Assembly: GCF_029633825.1 (NCBI RefSeq)
Contig: NZ_CP090640.1
Coordinates: 682,001-746,000, forward strand
Direction: 5' to 3'
From: Burkholderia contaminans
GTDB lineage: Bacteria; Pseudomonadota; Gammaproteobacteria; Burkholderiales; Burkholderiaceae
DNA: 64,000 bases
This document shows positions 1 to 8,944 of this stretch, in pieces. The translations under genes were made by a program, and so were the position numbers. Under the pieces are notes generated by a model. The model saw only the letters and a program-made list of their open reading frames with translations, was not told where the DNA came from and did no database searches. Numbering within the stretch: position 1 is the stretch's first letter; the number at the start of each line of letters is the position of its first letter.

Positions 1-408
1 CGCCGGGCGCAGCACGTAGTCGGGCATCCAGTCGGGCTGCAGCACGGTGAAGATCGTCGGCTCGGTGATGAGCGGCACGTTCGGCCGGCCCATGATCCGC
101 AGGTTCACCGAATAGAGCGCGATCATCATCAGGATACTGGCGAGCAGGTCCATGATCTTCAGGCGCACGTTGAGCCAGCCGGTGATGAAGCCGGCCACCG
201 CGCCCGCGACGATCGCGATGCAGGTCGAGCTGAACGGGTCGTAGCCGGCCGAGATCAGCGTCGCGGCGACGGCGCCGCCGAGCGGAAAGCTGCCGTCGAC
301 GGTGAGGTCGGGGAAGTTGAGGATGCGGAATGAAATCAGCACCCCGAGGGCGACGAGGCTGAAGATCAGGCCGATCTCCAGTGCGCCCAGAAACGAGAAC
401 AGAGACAT
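1..408 (-). CDS. ABC transporter permease, branched-chain/TrpY-like type (partial)
   Basis: Inner-membrane permease of an ABC importer, cut by the left edge of the window; only the first 136 codons are present. The ATG lies at 406-408 and the protein begins MSLFSFLGALEIGLIFSLVA. The visible part is strongly hydrophobic and contains a glycine-rich segment (DGSFPLGGAV) and ITGWLNVRLKIMDLLASIL, as in the permeases that pair with ABC_sub_bind (PF04392) receptors. It follows the receptor gene (548-1513) on the same strand across a 139-bp gap holding two hairpins, so the two are probably one transcription unit. The substrate cannot be told from sequence; relatives are predicted amino-acid or nucleoside-type importers. 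Confidence 0.8.
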   Translation of the reverse strand, partial: MSLFSFLGALEIGLIFSLVALGVLISFRILNFPDLTVDGSFPLGGAVAATLISAGYDPFSSTCIAIVAGAVAGFITGWLNVRLKIMDLLASILMMIALYSVNLRIMGRPNVPLITEPTIFTVLQPDWMPDYVLRPA

Positions 409-429
409 GATGGGGAAATCCTGTTGCTT

Positions 430-490
430 CCCGGCCTCACGTGTACGGCCGGGCGAAGCGAACGGGCGGCCCCGGGTGGGAGCCGCCCGT
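430..490 (-). other. Two hairpins between receptor and permease genes
   Basis: Two inverted repeats lie in the 139-bp gap between the receptor and permease genes. One has arms CCCGGCC at 430-436 and GGCCGGG at 447-453; the other has arms ACGGGCGGC at 462-470 and GCCGCCCGT at 482-490. Neither is followed by a T run on the minus strand. Such hairpins after a binding-protein gene often act as mRNA-stabilising or processing elements that keep the receptor more abundant than the permease; that role is inferred. Confidence 0.5.
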
Positions 491-547
491 CCGGCGGTGT
501 CGTTCAGGCCCGGATCGGGCCCGCAAGCGCGGCGGTCGGGCCGCGGC

Positions 548-1513
548 TTACTTGATGACCGTCTTCGCGTCCTTGAGCAGATCCGGCGACAGCGTCACGC
601 CCTGCTTCGCGGCCGCGCCCGTGTTCGCGAACAGTTCGAGGTTGCTGCTCGTCTCCGACGCGATCGCGCCCGGCTTCTCGCCCTTCAGGATGCGCGCGAC
701 GACCTTGCCCGTCTGGCGGCCGAGGTCGCCGTAGTTGATGCCGAGCGCCGCGATGCCGCCACGCTTCACGCTGTCGGTGTCGCCGGCGACGAGCGGGATC
801 TTCGCTTCGTTCGCGACCTTCACGAGCGCTTCGTACGCGGACACGACGTTGTTGTCGGTGTTCGTGTAGATCACGTCGACCTTGCCGATCAGGCTTTTCG
901 CGGCCGGGCCGATGTCGACAGTGCGCGGCGCGGCCGCTTCCTTCAGCGTCATGCCCTGCTTCGCGAGGATCTCCGCGAGCGCCTTCACGACGACGACCGA
1001 GTTCGCCTCGCCCGGGTTGTAGACCATCCCGACCGTCTTCGCCTTCGGCACGACGCGCTTGATCAGCGCGACCTGGCGATCGAGCGGCAGCTTGTCGGAT
1101 ACGCCCGTCACGTTGGTGCCCGACGGGCCCCAGCCCTTCACGAGCTGCGCGGCGACCGGATCGGTCACGCCCGAATAGACGACCGGCACGCTCTTCGTCG
1201 ATGCAACCACCGCCTGCGCGGCCGGCGTCGCGATCGCGACGATCACGTCGGGCTGGTCGCCGACGAACTTGCGCGCGATCTGCGCGGCCGTGCCCGTGTT
1301 GCCCTGCGCGCTCTGGTATTCCCACTTGAGCTTGTCGTCGCCGTAGCCTTCCGCCTTCAGTTCGGCACGCACGCCGTCGCGGATCGCGTCGAGCGCCGGA
1401 TGGTCGACGATCGACAGCACCTTGACGGTTTGTGCATGCGCGGCGCCGGCCAACGCGAGTGCGGCCACGCCGGCCGTGATCGAACGGATCGCGAAAGTCT
1501 TGAAACGCTTCAT
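548..1513 (-). CDS. ABC transporter substrate-binding protein (ABC_sub_bind family)
   Basis: Periplasmic receptor of an ABC importer, 321 aa. The start at 1513 (MKRFKTFAIR) was chosen because it opens a clear signal peptide: a Lys/Arg start, a hydrophobic stretch (SITAGVAALALAGA) and an AHA-Q cleavage site. A GGGGGAG ribosome site lies just upstream, whereas the longer open frame adds only Arg-rich sequence. The mature part (KVLSIVDHPALDAIRDGV, then DVIVAIATPAAQAV and VVVYSGVTDPVAAQLV) matches the PF04392 family, including the TrpX-like receptors. The permease follows on the same strand. The ligand is not known; aromatic amino acids or a similar small solute are possible. Confidence 0.88.
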   Translation of the reverse strand: MKRFKTFAIRSITAGVAALALAGAAHAQTVKVLSIVDHPALDAIRDGVRAELKAEGYGDDKLKWEYQSAQGNTGTAAQIARKFVGDQPDVIVAIATPAAQAVVASTKSVPVVYSGVTDPVAAQLVKGWGPSGTNVTGVSDKLPLDRQVALIKRVVPKAKTVGMVYNPGEANSVVVVKALAEILAKQGMTLKEAAAPRTVDIGPAAKSLIGKVDVIYTNTDNNVVSAYEALVKVANEAKIPLVAGDTDSVKRGGIAALGINYGDLGRQTGKVVARILKGEKPGAIASETSSNLELFANTGAAAKQGVTLSPDLLKDAKTVIK

Positions 1514-1847
1514 GGGTGTGTCTCCCCCGTATTTGTGTCGGTTCTGGATGATGGATTTCCGCCGCCGTCGGGCGGGCGCCGCCATGCGTACGACGCGCTG
1601 GCGAACGGCCCGCGCACGCTCCGGGAAAGCGCGCAGCGGCGAACGCACGAGGATACCATTTCCGCAGACCACCGCCTGACTCCGCGCTTTCGCGGCATGC
1701 CCCGGATCGCCGCGCCCGCCGAAGCCCGCGAACGCGTGCGAAGCCCGGCCGGCGGCGGTTTCCGCCGGCCTCTGCGCAACGCGTCAGCCGCGCTCGCGGC
1801 TTTACGTTATGCTGTCGACCGACCCCATCCACGCCATCGGAGGGCAC
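1514..1847. other. Intergenic region between divergent genes
   Basis: This 334-bp gap separates the receptor gene from the four-cysteine protein gene and should hold both promoters. No convincing -35/-10 pair stands out. A GC-rich inverted repeat has arms GGCCGGCGG at 1747-1755 and CCGCCGGCC at 1762-1770 around a 6-base loop. It lacks a T run on either side and is not called a terminator. Confidence 0.45.
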
Positions 1848-2156
1848 ATGAAACGGGGAGTCAGAGCCATCGCATTCGCGGCCGTCGCGCTGGCGTTGCC
1901 GGGCGCGGCGTTCGCGCTGACCGACGGCAGTGCGCAATACGACGACTGCATGCTCAATGCGCTGCGCGAAAGCCGCAACGGTGCGGCGGCGCAACTGATC
2001 CAGCGCTCGTGCGACGCGCTGTATCGCAACAACGCGATGCTGCTGCCGCGCGAGCGGCGTTTTCACGAGTGTGTCGTGCAGTCGCTGCCGGGCGTGCGCG
2101 ACAACTATGCGATCCAGCAGATCATGTCGATCTGCTCACGGCGCGGCGAGATGTGA
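1848..2156 (+). CDS. Small exported four-cysteine protein of unknown function
   Basis: A 102-aa protein. The start at 1848 (MKRGVRAIAF) follows a GGAGGG ribosome site and opens a signal peptide ending at about residue 23 (GAAFA-LTDG). The mature part has exactly four cysteines, in DDCML, QRSCDAL, HECVV and SICSRR. The spacing suggests two disulfides in a helical periplasmic fold, as in small four-cysteine proteins found across proteobacteria. It stands alone, between the receptor gene and metQ. No function can be assigned. A start 13 codons earlier is possible but would weaken the signal peptide. Confidence 0.7.
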   Translation: MKRGVRAIAFAAVALALPGAAFALTDGSAQYDDCMLNALRESRNGAAAQLIQRSCDALYRNNAMLLPRERRFHECVVQSLPGVRDNYAIQQIMSICSRRGEM

Positions 2157-2210
2157 CGCGGCGTTGAACGCGCCACACCGTGCGGCCTTCGCCGTTCGGC
2201 CGCGCCAATG

Positions 2211-2236
2211 AAAAAGGGCCTGCGCGATGCAGGCCC
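2211..2236 (-). terminator. Rho-independent terminator of metQ
   Basis: The stem GGGCCTGC (2216-2223) pairs with GCAGGCCC (2229-2236) around a 5-base loop. On the minus strand it is followed by TTTTT (2215-2211). It lies about 34 bp past the metQ stop codon. Confidence 0.85.
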
Positions 2237-2269
2237 CTTGCGTTCAACGGTCCGACCGGTGTGCGGCGT

Positions 2270-3085
2270 TCAGAACGACGCGACCATCGAGCCCTTGAAC
2301 TGCTTCTTGATGAATTCGCGTACTTCCGGCGACTGGTACGCCTTGACCAGCTTCTTCACCCACGGCTGATCCTTGTCCTTCGCGCGCACGGCGATCACGT
2401 TTGCATACGGGCTCGTCAGCGATTCGAGCGCGATCGCGTCCTTGGTCGGCTGCAGGTTGGCGGCGAGCGCGTAGTTCGTGTTGATCACGGCCGCGTCGAC
2501 GTCCGACAGCACGCGCGGCAGTTGCGCGGCGTCGAGTTCGGAGATCTTCAGCTTCTTCGGGTTCTCGGCGATGTCGAGCACCGTCGCGTTGTTGCCGCCC
2601 GTGCCCGCGCCGGCCTTCAGCTTGATCACGCCTTGCGTCTGAAGCAGCAGCAGCGCGCGGTTTTCGTTCGACGGATCGTTCGGCACCGCGAGCTTCGCGC
2701 CCTGCGGCAGATCCTTCAGCGACTTGAACTTCTTCGAGTACACGCCGATCGGCGAGATGTAGGTCAGGCCTGCCGTGACCAGCTTGTAGCCGCGCTGCTT
2801 CACCTGGCTGTCGAGGTAGGGCTGGTGCTGGAAGCTGTTCGCATCGAGGTCGCCCGAGTCGAGCGCCGCGTTCGGCTGCACGTAGTCGTTGAACTCGATG
2901 ACCTTCACGTTCAGGCCTTCCTTCTCCTTCGCGACCTTCTGCACGAGCTGCCACACTTCCGCATCCGGGCCGGCGACCGTGCCGACCTTGATCACCTTGT
3001 CTTCGGCGTGCGCACCGGCCGACAACGTCAGCGCGGCGCCGGTGGCCAGCACGGAAAATACCTTCAGGAGACTGCGACGCTTCAT
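2270..3085 (-). CDS. metQ: MetQ/NlpA family methionine ABC transporter substrate-binding protein
   Basis: Periplasmic receptor for D/L-methionine uptake by the MetNIQ importer, 271 aa. The start at 3085 (MKRRSLLKVF) opens a signal peptide ending in AHA-EDK; no lipobox cysteine is present, so this copy appears soluble rather than a lipoprotein. Family marks are IKVGTVAGPDAEVWQLVQKVAKEKEGLNVKV cut across residues 29-60, FNDYVQPNAALDSGDLDANSFQH-type sequence after it, and AVPNDPSNENRALLLL. No metN or metI is adjacent, so it is an orphan receptor here. A terminator follows. The substrate is inferred from the family; some relatives bind other hydrophobic amino acids. Confidence 0.88.
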   Translation of the reverse strand: MKRRSLLKVFSVLATGAALTLSAGAHAEDKVIKVGTVAGPDAEVWQLVQKVAKEKEGLNVKVIEFNDYVQPNAALDSGDLDANSFQHQPYLDSQVKQRGYKLVTAGLTYISPIGVYSKKFKSLKDLPQGAKLAVPNDPSNENRALLLLQTQGVIKLKAGAGTGGNNATVLDIAENPKKLKISELDAAQLPRVLSDVDAAVINTNYALAANLQPTKDAIALESLTSPYANVIAVRAKDKDQPWVKKLVKAYQSPEVREFIKKQFKGSMVASF

Positions 3086-3289
3086 CTGTTTCTCGCTTTC
3101 TTGCTTGACTGAAATGGGGCGCGATACGGGTATGCCCCGACTCGCAGGAAGGGGCAAATGGTGTCACAGGAACAGCGGGAAGTGAAATACATCCCGCTCA
3201 TATGGGTATGCACCGCAGCGGTGCTGGCGGAGGCTGCGCGACTTGGCCGTTAGTTGCGTTCATGCGAGCCGCGCATCGGCCCGAGCGCG

Positions 3290-4894
3290 TCACGCCACCG
3301 CTGCCCGGGCGGCCGCCTTCGTCTCGAACGCCGGCTCGCCCACCTGGCCGCCCACCCGGAACGCGCCGACCGCATCGCGCAGCCGCGCTGCCTGTTCCTG
3401 CAGCGACGCGGCGGCCGCGGCGGCCTCCTCGACGAGCGCCGCGTTCTGCTGCGTCACCTGATCCATCTGCGTAACCGCGCGCCCGACCTGCGTGATGCCG
3501 CTCGCCTGCTCCTCGGACGCGGCCGCGATCTCGCCCATGATGTCGGTCACGCGAGCGACGGCCTGCAGGATCTCGCCCATCGTCGTGCCGGCCTGGCCGA
3601 CCAGCGCCGACCCGTTGCGCACGCGCTCGACCGAGTCGACGATCAGCTCGCGGATCTCCTTCGACGCCGTCGCGCTGCGCTGTGCGAGCGACCGCACTTC
3701 GCCCGCGACCACCGCGAAGCCGCGGCCCTGTTCGCCCGCGCGCGCGGCTTCGACCGCCGCATTCAGCGCGAGGATGTTGGTCTGGAACGCGATCCCTTCG
3801 ATCACGCCGATGATGTCGGCGATCTTGCGCGAGCTGTCGTCGATCTCGCCCATCGTGCCGATCACGCGGTTCACGACGTCGCTCCCCGTGCGCGCGATCT
3901 CCGATGCGCTGTTCGCGAGCCCGCTCGCCTGCCGCGCGTTGTCGGCGTTCTGCTTCACGGTCGCAGTCAGCTGCTCCATGCTCGCGGCGGTTTCTTCCAG
4001 CGATGCGGCCTGCTCCTCGGTGCGCTGCGACAGGTCGTCGTTGCCGGCCGAGATCTGGCGGCTCGCCGACGCGATCGACCCGGCCGACTGGCGAATCCCG
4101 CCGATCGTCGCCTGCAGCCGTGCCTGCATGTCGTGCATTGCGGCCATCATGCTCGTGCGGTCGCCCGCACGCACCGGCACCGGCTGCGTCAGGTCGCCCT
4201 GCGCGATGCGCGCGGCGAGCGCGGCCGCTTCGTCGGGCTCGCCGCCGAGGCTGCTGCGCACGTTGCGGATGATCACCAGCATCGCCGCGCTGATCACGAA
4301 GCCGATCACGAGCACGACCGCGAGGTGGCCGAGCAGCGTCCGGTAGTAAATGGTGTCGATGTCCTTCAGGAAGACGCCGCTCGAGATGTTCCAGTCCCAC
4401 GGCGCAAAGCGCGTGACGTAGCTGATCTTCGGTACGGCGGTCTCGCTGTGCGGCAGACGCCCGCGGTACTCGGCGAAGCCGCTGCCGGTTTCCTTCGCGG
4501 CGTTCAGGATCGTGACGAACAGCGGCTTGCCGTCCGGGTCGAGATAGTCGCCGACCTGCGTGCCGACCAGCTTCGGCAGCGTCGGATGCATCAGCACGAC
4601 CGGCTTCGAGTCCATCACGAACACGTAACCCGCATCGCCGTAGCGCATCGCGGCGAGGCTCGCGAGCGCGTCGCGCTTCGCGTCGGCCTCGGGCAGCGTG
4701 CCGTTCTGCGCGAGCGCGTGATACGCCTTCACGATGCCGGCCGCCGAATCGACGAGATTCGCGATGCCTGCCTTGCGTTCGGCGAGCATCGTCGCGCGCG
4801 TCTCGTACGCGCTCCATGCGCCGACGCCCAGCAGACCGATCCATACCAGCGCAAGCGCGAGCCACAGCTTGCGGTTCAAACTCATTCTGCTCAT
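3290..4894 (-). CDS. Methyl-accepting chemotaxis protein with single Cache domain
   Basis: Inner-membrane chemoreceptor, 534 aa, which would signal through CheW/CheA. The start at 4894 (MSRMSLNRK) has AAAGGCA upstream. In order: membrane segment about 11-30; periplasmic sCache_2-like sensor about 35-180 ([31 protein letters not shown]); second membrane segment about 188-210; HAMP about 211-265; then the long cytoplasmic coiled coil. The conserved hairpin tip near residue 368 reads [20 protein letters not shown]. The C-terminus ends in an Ala-rich tail with no clear CheR-docking pentapeptide. The ligand is unknown; sCache_2 sensors often bind small organic acids. It is a single gene, transcribed toward metQ. 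Confidence 0.92.
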   Translation of the reverse strand: MSRMSLNRKLWLALALVWIGLLGVGAWSAYETRATMLAERKAGIANLVDSAAGIVKAYHALAQNGTLPEADAKRDALASLAAMRYGDAGYVFVMDSKPVVLMHPTLPKLVGTQVGDYLDPDGKPLFVTILNAAKETGSGFAEYRGRLPHSETAVPKISYVTRFAPWDWNISSGVFLKDIDTIYYRTLLGHLAVVLVIGFVISAAMLVIIRNVRSSLGGEPDEAAALAARIAQGDLTQPVPVRAGDRTSMMAAMHDMQARLQATIGGIRQSAGSIASASRQISAGNDDLSQRTEEQAASLEETAASMEQLTATVKQNADNARQASGLANSASEIARTGSDVVNRVIGTMGEIDDSSRKIADIIGVIEGIAFQTNILALNAAVEAARAGEQGRGFAVVAGEVRSLAQRSATASKEIRELIVDSVERVRNGSALVGQAGTTMGEILQAVARVTDIMGEIAAASEEQASGITQVGRAVTQMDQVTQQNAALVEEAAAAAASLQEQAARLRDAVGAFRVGGQVGEPAFETKAAARAAVA

Positions 4895-5134
4895 CTGCGT
4901 GCCTTTGTCGATGTCGATGCGCACGCTGCGCGCGAACGGCCTGCCGCGCGCAAACGCTTGCCCATTCATTTACGGCACCGAGGCTTACAACTTGAATACG
5001 GGCCGGCGCCGCAAACCGGCGATCGACATGCCGCCCGCACCGCACCGCGACCGCCGGCGCGACAGTCCGCGTCCGCTGTGCTAAAAAGACCGGCTGGCCG
5101 GCACACGAAGCGCCGGTGTCATTCCGGGGGCCCC

Positions 5135-5425
5135 ATGTACGTCATCGACATTCACTACACCGCATCGCTCGAGCGCATCGACGACGCACTCGAACGCCAT
5201 CGCGCATTCCTGCAGCCGCAGTTCGACAAGGGCATCTTCATCGCAGCGGGGCCGAAGGTGCCGCGCGAAGGCGGCGTGATCCTCGCGGCCCGCATCGATC
5301 GCGACGAGCTGGATGCGATCCTGAAGACCGATCCGTTCGTCACCGAGGGGCTCGCCACGTATCGCGTGACGGAATTCCGGATCACGCGTGCCGCATCCGG
5401 CTTCAACGTGCCCGCACTGCCGTAA
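5135..5425 (+). CDS. YciI-family protein
   Basis: A 96-aa protein of the YciI family (PF03795), a small alpha/beta dimer of the ferredoxin-like class. The start is ATG 5135 (MYVIDIHYTASLERIDDALERH). The family pattern is visible: an N-terminal strand and helix, HRAFLQPQFDKGIFIAAGPK, then GGVILAARIDRDELDAILKTDPF and FRITRA. Members are proposed to be small enzymes or metabolite-binding proteins, and no reaction can be stated here. It stands alone between the convergent sco gene and the divergent chemoreceptor. Confidence 0.85.
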   Translation: MYVIDIHYTASLERIDDALERHRAFLQPQFDKGIFIAAGPKVPREGGVILAARIDRDELDAILKTDPFVTEGLATYRVTEFRITRAASGFNVPALP

Positions 5426-5518
5426 CGCAACGCCTGCGCGACCTCCGCGCGATGCGCGCGCAGGCCGCTACGCCGCCCGACGGGCGGCGCATGCGAACAA
5501 CGAAGAGAGAGGGAAAGC

Positions 5519-5542
5519 GTGACGGCGCGAAGCGGCCGTCAC
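5519..5542 (-). terminator. Possible terminator after the sco gene
   Basis: Arms GTGACGGC (5519-5526) and GCCGTCAC (5535-5542) form a hairpin downstream of the sco stop codon. On the minus strand it is followed by GCTTTCCC, a weak pyrimidine run. A second GC-rich inverted repeat lies at about 5550-5567. Termination here is plausible but not strong. Confidence 0.4.
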
Positions 5543-5576
5543 GTGATCGCCGGGCCGGGCGCCCGGCGGCTGCCGG

Positions 5577-6194
5577 TCAGTCGATCAGCAGCTTCAGGTC
5601 GTGGACCCACGGGCCGGGCCCCTGGCCGTCGCGCACGAACAGGCGCAGCTTGCCGTCGCGGTCGAACACGTAGCTCGCGGCCGTGTGATCCATCGTGTAG
5701 CTGCCGGGCGTCTTGCCGGGCACCTTCGCGTAGTACACGCGGAAATCCTTCGTGACCTTCTTCAGCGCGGCTTCGTCGGCCGGCCGCAGGCCGATGAACG
5801 ACGGATCGAACGCGGGCACGTACTGGCCGAGCAGCGCGGGCGTGTCACGCTCCGGGTCGACGGTGACGAACAGCACCTGCACGCGCTTCGCGGCATCGGG
5901 CCCGAGCTGCTTCAGCGCTTCGGACAGCTCGGCCATCGTCGTCGGGCAGACGTCCGGGCAGTGCGTATAGCCGAAGAACATCACGACGGCACGGCCCTTG
6001 AAGTCGGCGAGCGTGCGCACCTTGCCGGCCGTATCGGGCAGCGAGAAGTCGCTGCCGAACTGCGTGTTGCCGGTGATGTCGAGATTCTGGAATTTCGGCG
6101 CGTTGTCGCATCCGGCGAGCAGCAGCGCTGCCGTGAATGCGCATGCGAGCATCCAGCCTTGGCGCGCGCGGCGCCCGAACCGTGATTGGAGCAT
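5577..6194 (-). CDS. SCO1/SenC-family copper chaperone lipoprotein
   Basis: Membrane-anchored copper chaperone and thiol protein for assembly of the CuA site of cytochrome oxidase, 205 aa from ATG 6194; a TTG start at 6203 is also possible. The signal peptide ends in the lipobox LLAGC with the cysteine at residue 29. The thioredoxin-like fold carries the copper-binding CPDVC motif (in YTHCPDVCPTTMAEL) and the third ligand His in MDHTAASYVFD. It is the last gene of the minus-strand oxidase block, 18 bp after the heme O synthase gene, which fits its job. Confidence 0.92.
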   Translation of the reverse strand: MLQSRFGRRARQGWMLACAFTAALLLAGCDNAPKFQNLDITGNTQFGSDFSLPDTAGKVRTLADFKGRAVVMFFGYTHCPDVCPTTMAELSEALKQLGPDAAKRVQVLFVTVDPERDTPALLGQYVPAFDPSFIGLRPADEAALKKVTKDFRVYYAKVPGKTPGSYTMDHTAASYVFDRDGKLRLFVRDGQGPGPWVHDLKLLID

Positions 6195-6212
6195 TGCGTT
6201 CAAACCGTGCGG

Positions 6213-7115
6213 TTACACGCCGAGCAGCGGGCGTGCATAGTGATCGACGAGCAGCGCGGCGAACAGCAGCGACAGGTAGACGATCGAGTAGCGGAAGGCC
6301 TTGCGGGCGAGTTCGTCCGAGTAGTCGCGATGGATCTTCCACGCATACGCGAGGAACACCGCACCGAGCAGCACTGCGCTCGTCAGGTAGACGGCCCCGC
6401 TCATCCCGGAGATGAACGGCATCAGCGTGACCGCGAACAGGATCACCGTGTACAGCAGGATGTGCAGCCGCGTGAACTTCTCGCCGTGCGTGACGGGCAG
6501 CATCGGCAGCCCCGCGTTCTCGTAGTCCTTGCGGCGATACAGCGCGAGCACCCAGAAATGCGGCGGCGTCCACACGAAGATGATCAGCACGAGGATCCAT
6601 GCGTCGCCCGGCACCGCGCCGGTGACCGCGGCCCAGCCGAGCGCCGGCGGCATCGCGCCCGACGCGCCGCCGATCACGATGTTCTGCGGCGTCATCGGCT
6701 TGAGCAGCAGCGTGTAGATCACCGCGTAGCCGACGAAGGTGGCGATCGTCAGCCACATCGTCAGCGGGTTCGTGAACGTATAGAGCGTCCATGCGCCGAC
6801 ACTGCCGAGCACCGCCGAGAACAGCAGGATCTGCGGGGTCGTGATCTCGCCGCGTGCGGACGGGCGCCACGCGGTGCGGCGCATCATCGCATCGATTTTC
6901 TGTTCGACGAGGCAGTTGATCGCGAACGCGGCGCCGGCCAGCAGCCAGATGCCGACCGTACCGCCGATCAGCACATGCCACGGCACCATGCCCGGCGTCG
7001 CGAGGAACATGCCGATCACCGCGCAGAACACCGCGAGCTGCGTGACACGCGGCTTCGTCAATGCCATGTACTGCGAAAACCGGCTACCGGGCGATTGGGA
7101 GAGGGTGCTTTGCAT
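6213..7115 (-). CDS. cyoE: Protoheme IX farnesyltransferase (heme O synthase)
   Basis: Integral membrane prenyltransferase (CtaB/CyoE) that adds a farnesyl group to heme B to make heme O, 300 aa. The start at 7115 ([10 protein letters not shown]) precedes the family entry sequence [14 protein letters not shown]. The two Asp-rich prenyl-binding regions appear as [15 protein letters not shown] and [15 protein letters not shown], and the substrate loop as [13 protein letters not shown]. About eight membrane segments follow each other. The gene begins 8 bp after the ctaA stop, so heme O and heme A synthases are co-transcribed. Confidence 0.95.
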
Positions 7116-7123
7116 GGGGGCGG

Positions 7124-8236
7124 TCACGCCGGGGCGGCGTCGCGCGCAGGCTGCGCGACACGGCCGGGGCGGCTTGAAAGGATGCGAAAGTTTAACATGA
7201 CGACGAGCAGCAGCAGGATCGCGGCCCCGCCGTTGTGCGCAACGGCGACGGGCAGCGGCCACTGCAGCACGATGTTGGTCAGGCCCGTCACGAACTGCAG
7301 CAGGACGACCAGCAGCACGCCGTTCGCGGGCCGCCGCAGCGATTCGAAACGGCGCATCTTCAGCGCAAACGCGACCAGGTATGCGACCACGACGAACGCG
7401 AACGTGCGGTGCGTCCAGTGGATCGCGACCAGCGCGTCCTGCGTGATCGCTTCGCCGTCCTTCGTCATCCCGAGCGCGCGCCACAGGTGGAAGCCGTGCT
7501 GGAAGTCCATCGGCGGGATCCACTGGCCGTTGCAGGTCGGGAAGTCGGTACACGCGAGCACCGCGTAGTTGGTGCTCACCCAGCCGCCGAGCGCGATCTG
7601 CACGACGAGCAGCACGAGCGCCGCGAGCGCAGCCGCGCGATAGCGGCCGGCTTCGGGATCATGCGACGGCAGCGGCGTCTGCCGTGCCGCGAGCCAGCCG
7701 AGCGTGCCGAGCAGCGTGAGGCCGAGCAGCAGGTGAATCGTGACGATCACCGGCTGCAGCTTCATCGTGACCGTCCACGCGCCGAACGCGCCCTGCACGA
7801 GGATCAGCAGCAGCAGGCTCGTCGGCCACCACGGCGACACGTGCAGCGGGCGGCGGCGCAGCCGCGCGGACCACGCGATCACGACCTGCGCGATGATCAG
7901 CACGCCGATCGCCATCGCGAAATAGCGGTGGATCATCTCGATCCATGCCTTCGACATGCTGACGGGGCCCGTCGGCATCGCCTGGTGCGCGGCCGTGATC
8001 GCGGCGTGCGCGATGAACGGCGACGACGTGCCGTAGCAGCCGGGCCAGTCCGGGCAGCCGAGCCCCGAATCGGTCAGCCGCGTGAAGCCGCCGAACATCA
8101 CCAGGTCGAGCGTCAGGAAGGTGGTGATCCACACCAGCTTGCGAAACTTGTTGTCGTCGGCCTTCACCCACACGTACGACAGCGGCAGCAGCGCGATGCA
8201 GAAGCCGATCAGGCCGAGTTGCAGTAGATACGCCAT
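7124..8236 (-). CDS. ctaA: Heme A synthase, COX15/CtaA family
   Basis: Inner-membrane enzyme that oxidises the C-8 methyl of heme O to a formyl group, giving heme A for the oxidase; 370 aa from ATG 8236 ([12 protein letters not shown]). Eight predicted helices. Heme-ligand His regions are seen in [44 protein letters not shown] and [25 protein letters not shown] segment after the first helix ([13 protein letters not shown]) holds the conserved periplasmic cysteine pair, and a second pair occurs in [11 protein letters not shown]. It sits between the small membrane gene at 8261 and cyoE. Confidence 0.95.
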
Positions 8237-8260
8237 CGGTTCAATGCCTCTCGTCTTGCC

Positions 8261-8884
8261 TTAGCCGATGCTCGACCACTTCAGCAGCTTCGTCACGTCC
8301 GACTTGATCTTGCTGGGGTTCGGATCCTTCGGGAAGCGCATCATCAGGTTGCCGTTCGGGTCGACCATGTAGATGTGGTCGCTGTCCTTCGTGCCCGCGT
8401 CGGCGGGCAGCCACGCGGCCACCGCGGCTGGGTCGGCGACGAGACGGCGCGTGTCCGGGTACGCGTCCAGCACCTTCTGCGGCGTCGCGCCCGCATCGCT
8501 GCGCAGCCACACCATCGTGAGCCGGTGCCGCTCGCCTGCCTGCGTGACGCGGATCTGGCGCATGAAATAGAGCTTCTTCACGCAGGCTTCGTCGCACGCG
8601 CTGCTGTCGGTCATCACGAACAGCCACACGCCGCGCAGCGACGACAGCGGCACGGTCTTGCCGGTTTCGTCGGTTACCTGCAGATCCGCGGGGATCGGGC
8701 GCTGCGGCTCGATCAGCGTGCCGTAGTTGGTCGAGCCGCCCTTCGGCTTGATCACGTAATAGGTGAAGTACGACGCGATCATCGGTGCGGCGCACACGAG
8801 ACCCAGCAGCACGAGCATCCAGCGGCCGCGCTTGCGGGCCGCAGGCGACGGCGCAGCGGCCGGACCCTGACGGGAAGATTGCAT
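8261..8884 (-). CDS. Cytochrome oxidase-associated membrane protein, Sco-like fold
   Basis: A 207-aa protein with one N-terminal membrane helix (about 23-45, WMLVLLGLVCAAPMIASYF) and a periplasmic domain. The start at 8884 (MQSSRQGPAA) follows a GAGAGG ribosome site. The domain has a Sco/thioredoxin-like layout: LSSLRGVWLFVMTDSSACDEACVKKLY resembles the CxxxC copper site, and DHIYMVDPNGNLMMRFP the C-terminal strand pair. It is conserved between SURF1 and ctaA in Burkholderia-type clusters. It probably helps oxidase assembly; this is inferred from position and from the CDEAC motif. Confidence 0.78.
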   Translation of the reverse strand: MQSSRQGPAAAPSPAARKRGRWMLVLLGLVCAAPMIASYFTYYVIKPKGGSTNYGTLIEPQRPIPADLQVTDETGKTVPLSSLRGVWLFVMTDSSACDEACVKKLYFMRQIRVTQAGERHRLTMVWLRSDAGATPQKVLDAYPDTRRLVADPAAVAAWLPADAGTKDSDHIYMVDPNGNLMMRFPKDPNPSKIKSDVTKLLKWSSIG

Positions 8885-8944
8885 GGACAAATCAGACCTC
8901 TCGAAACGAACCCGCGGCGCCGACGCCGCGTCCTGGCATGGCAC

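Noticed and set aside
1747..1770. Terminator upstream of the four-cysteine gene
   Set aside because: A strong hairpin but no T run on either strand, and it lies between divergent genes where no transcript should end.
3086..3289. Methionine-responsive riboswitch upstream of metQ
   Set aside because: Two hairpins are present (AGCGGGA/TCCCGCT at 3174-3198 and a GCACCGC-type palindrome near 3210-3224), but no SAM-riboswitch core could be matched by eye.
3254..5425. Long plus-strand frame ending in the YciI protein
   Set aside because: Only the last 96 codons match a family; the rest is antisense to the chemoreceptor gene.
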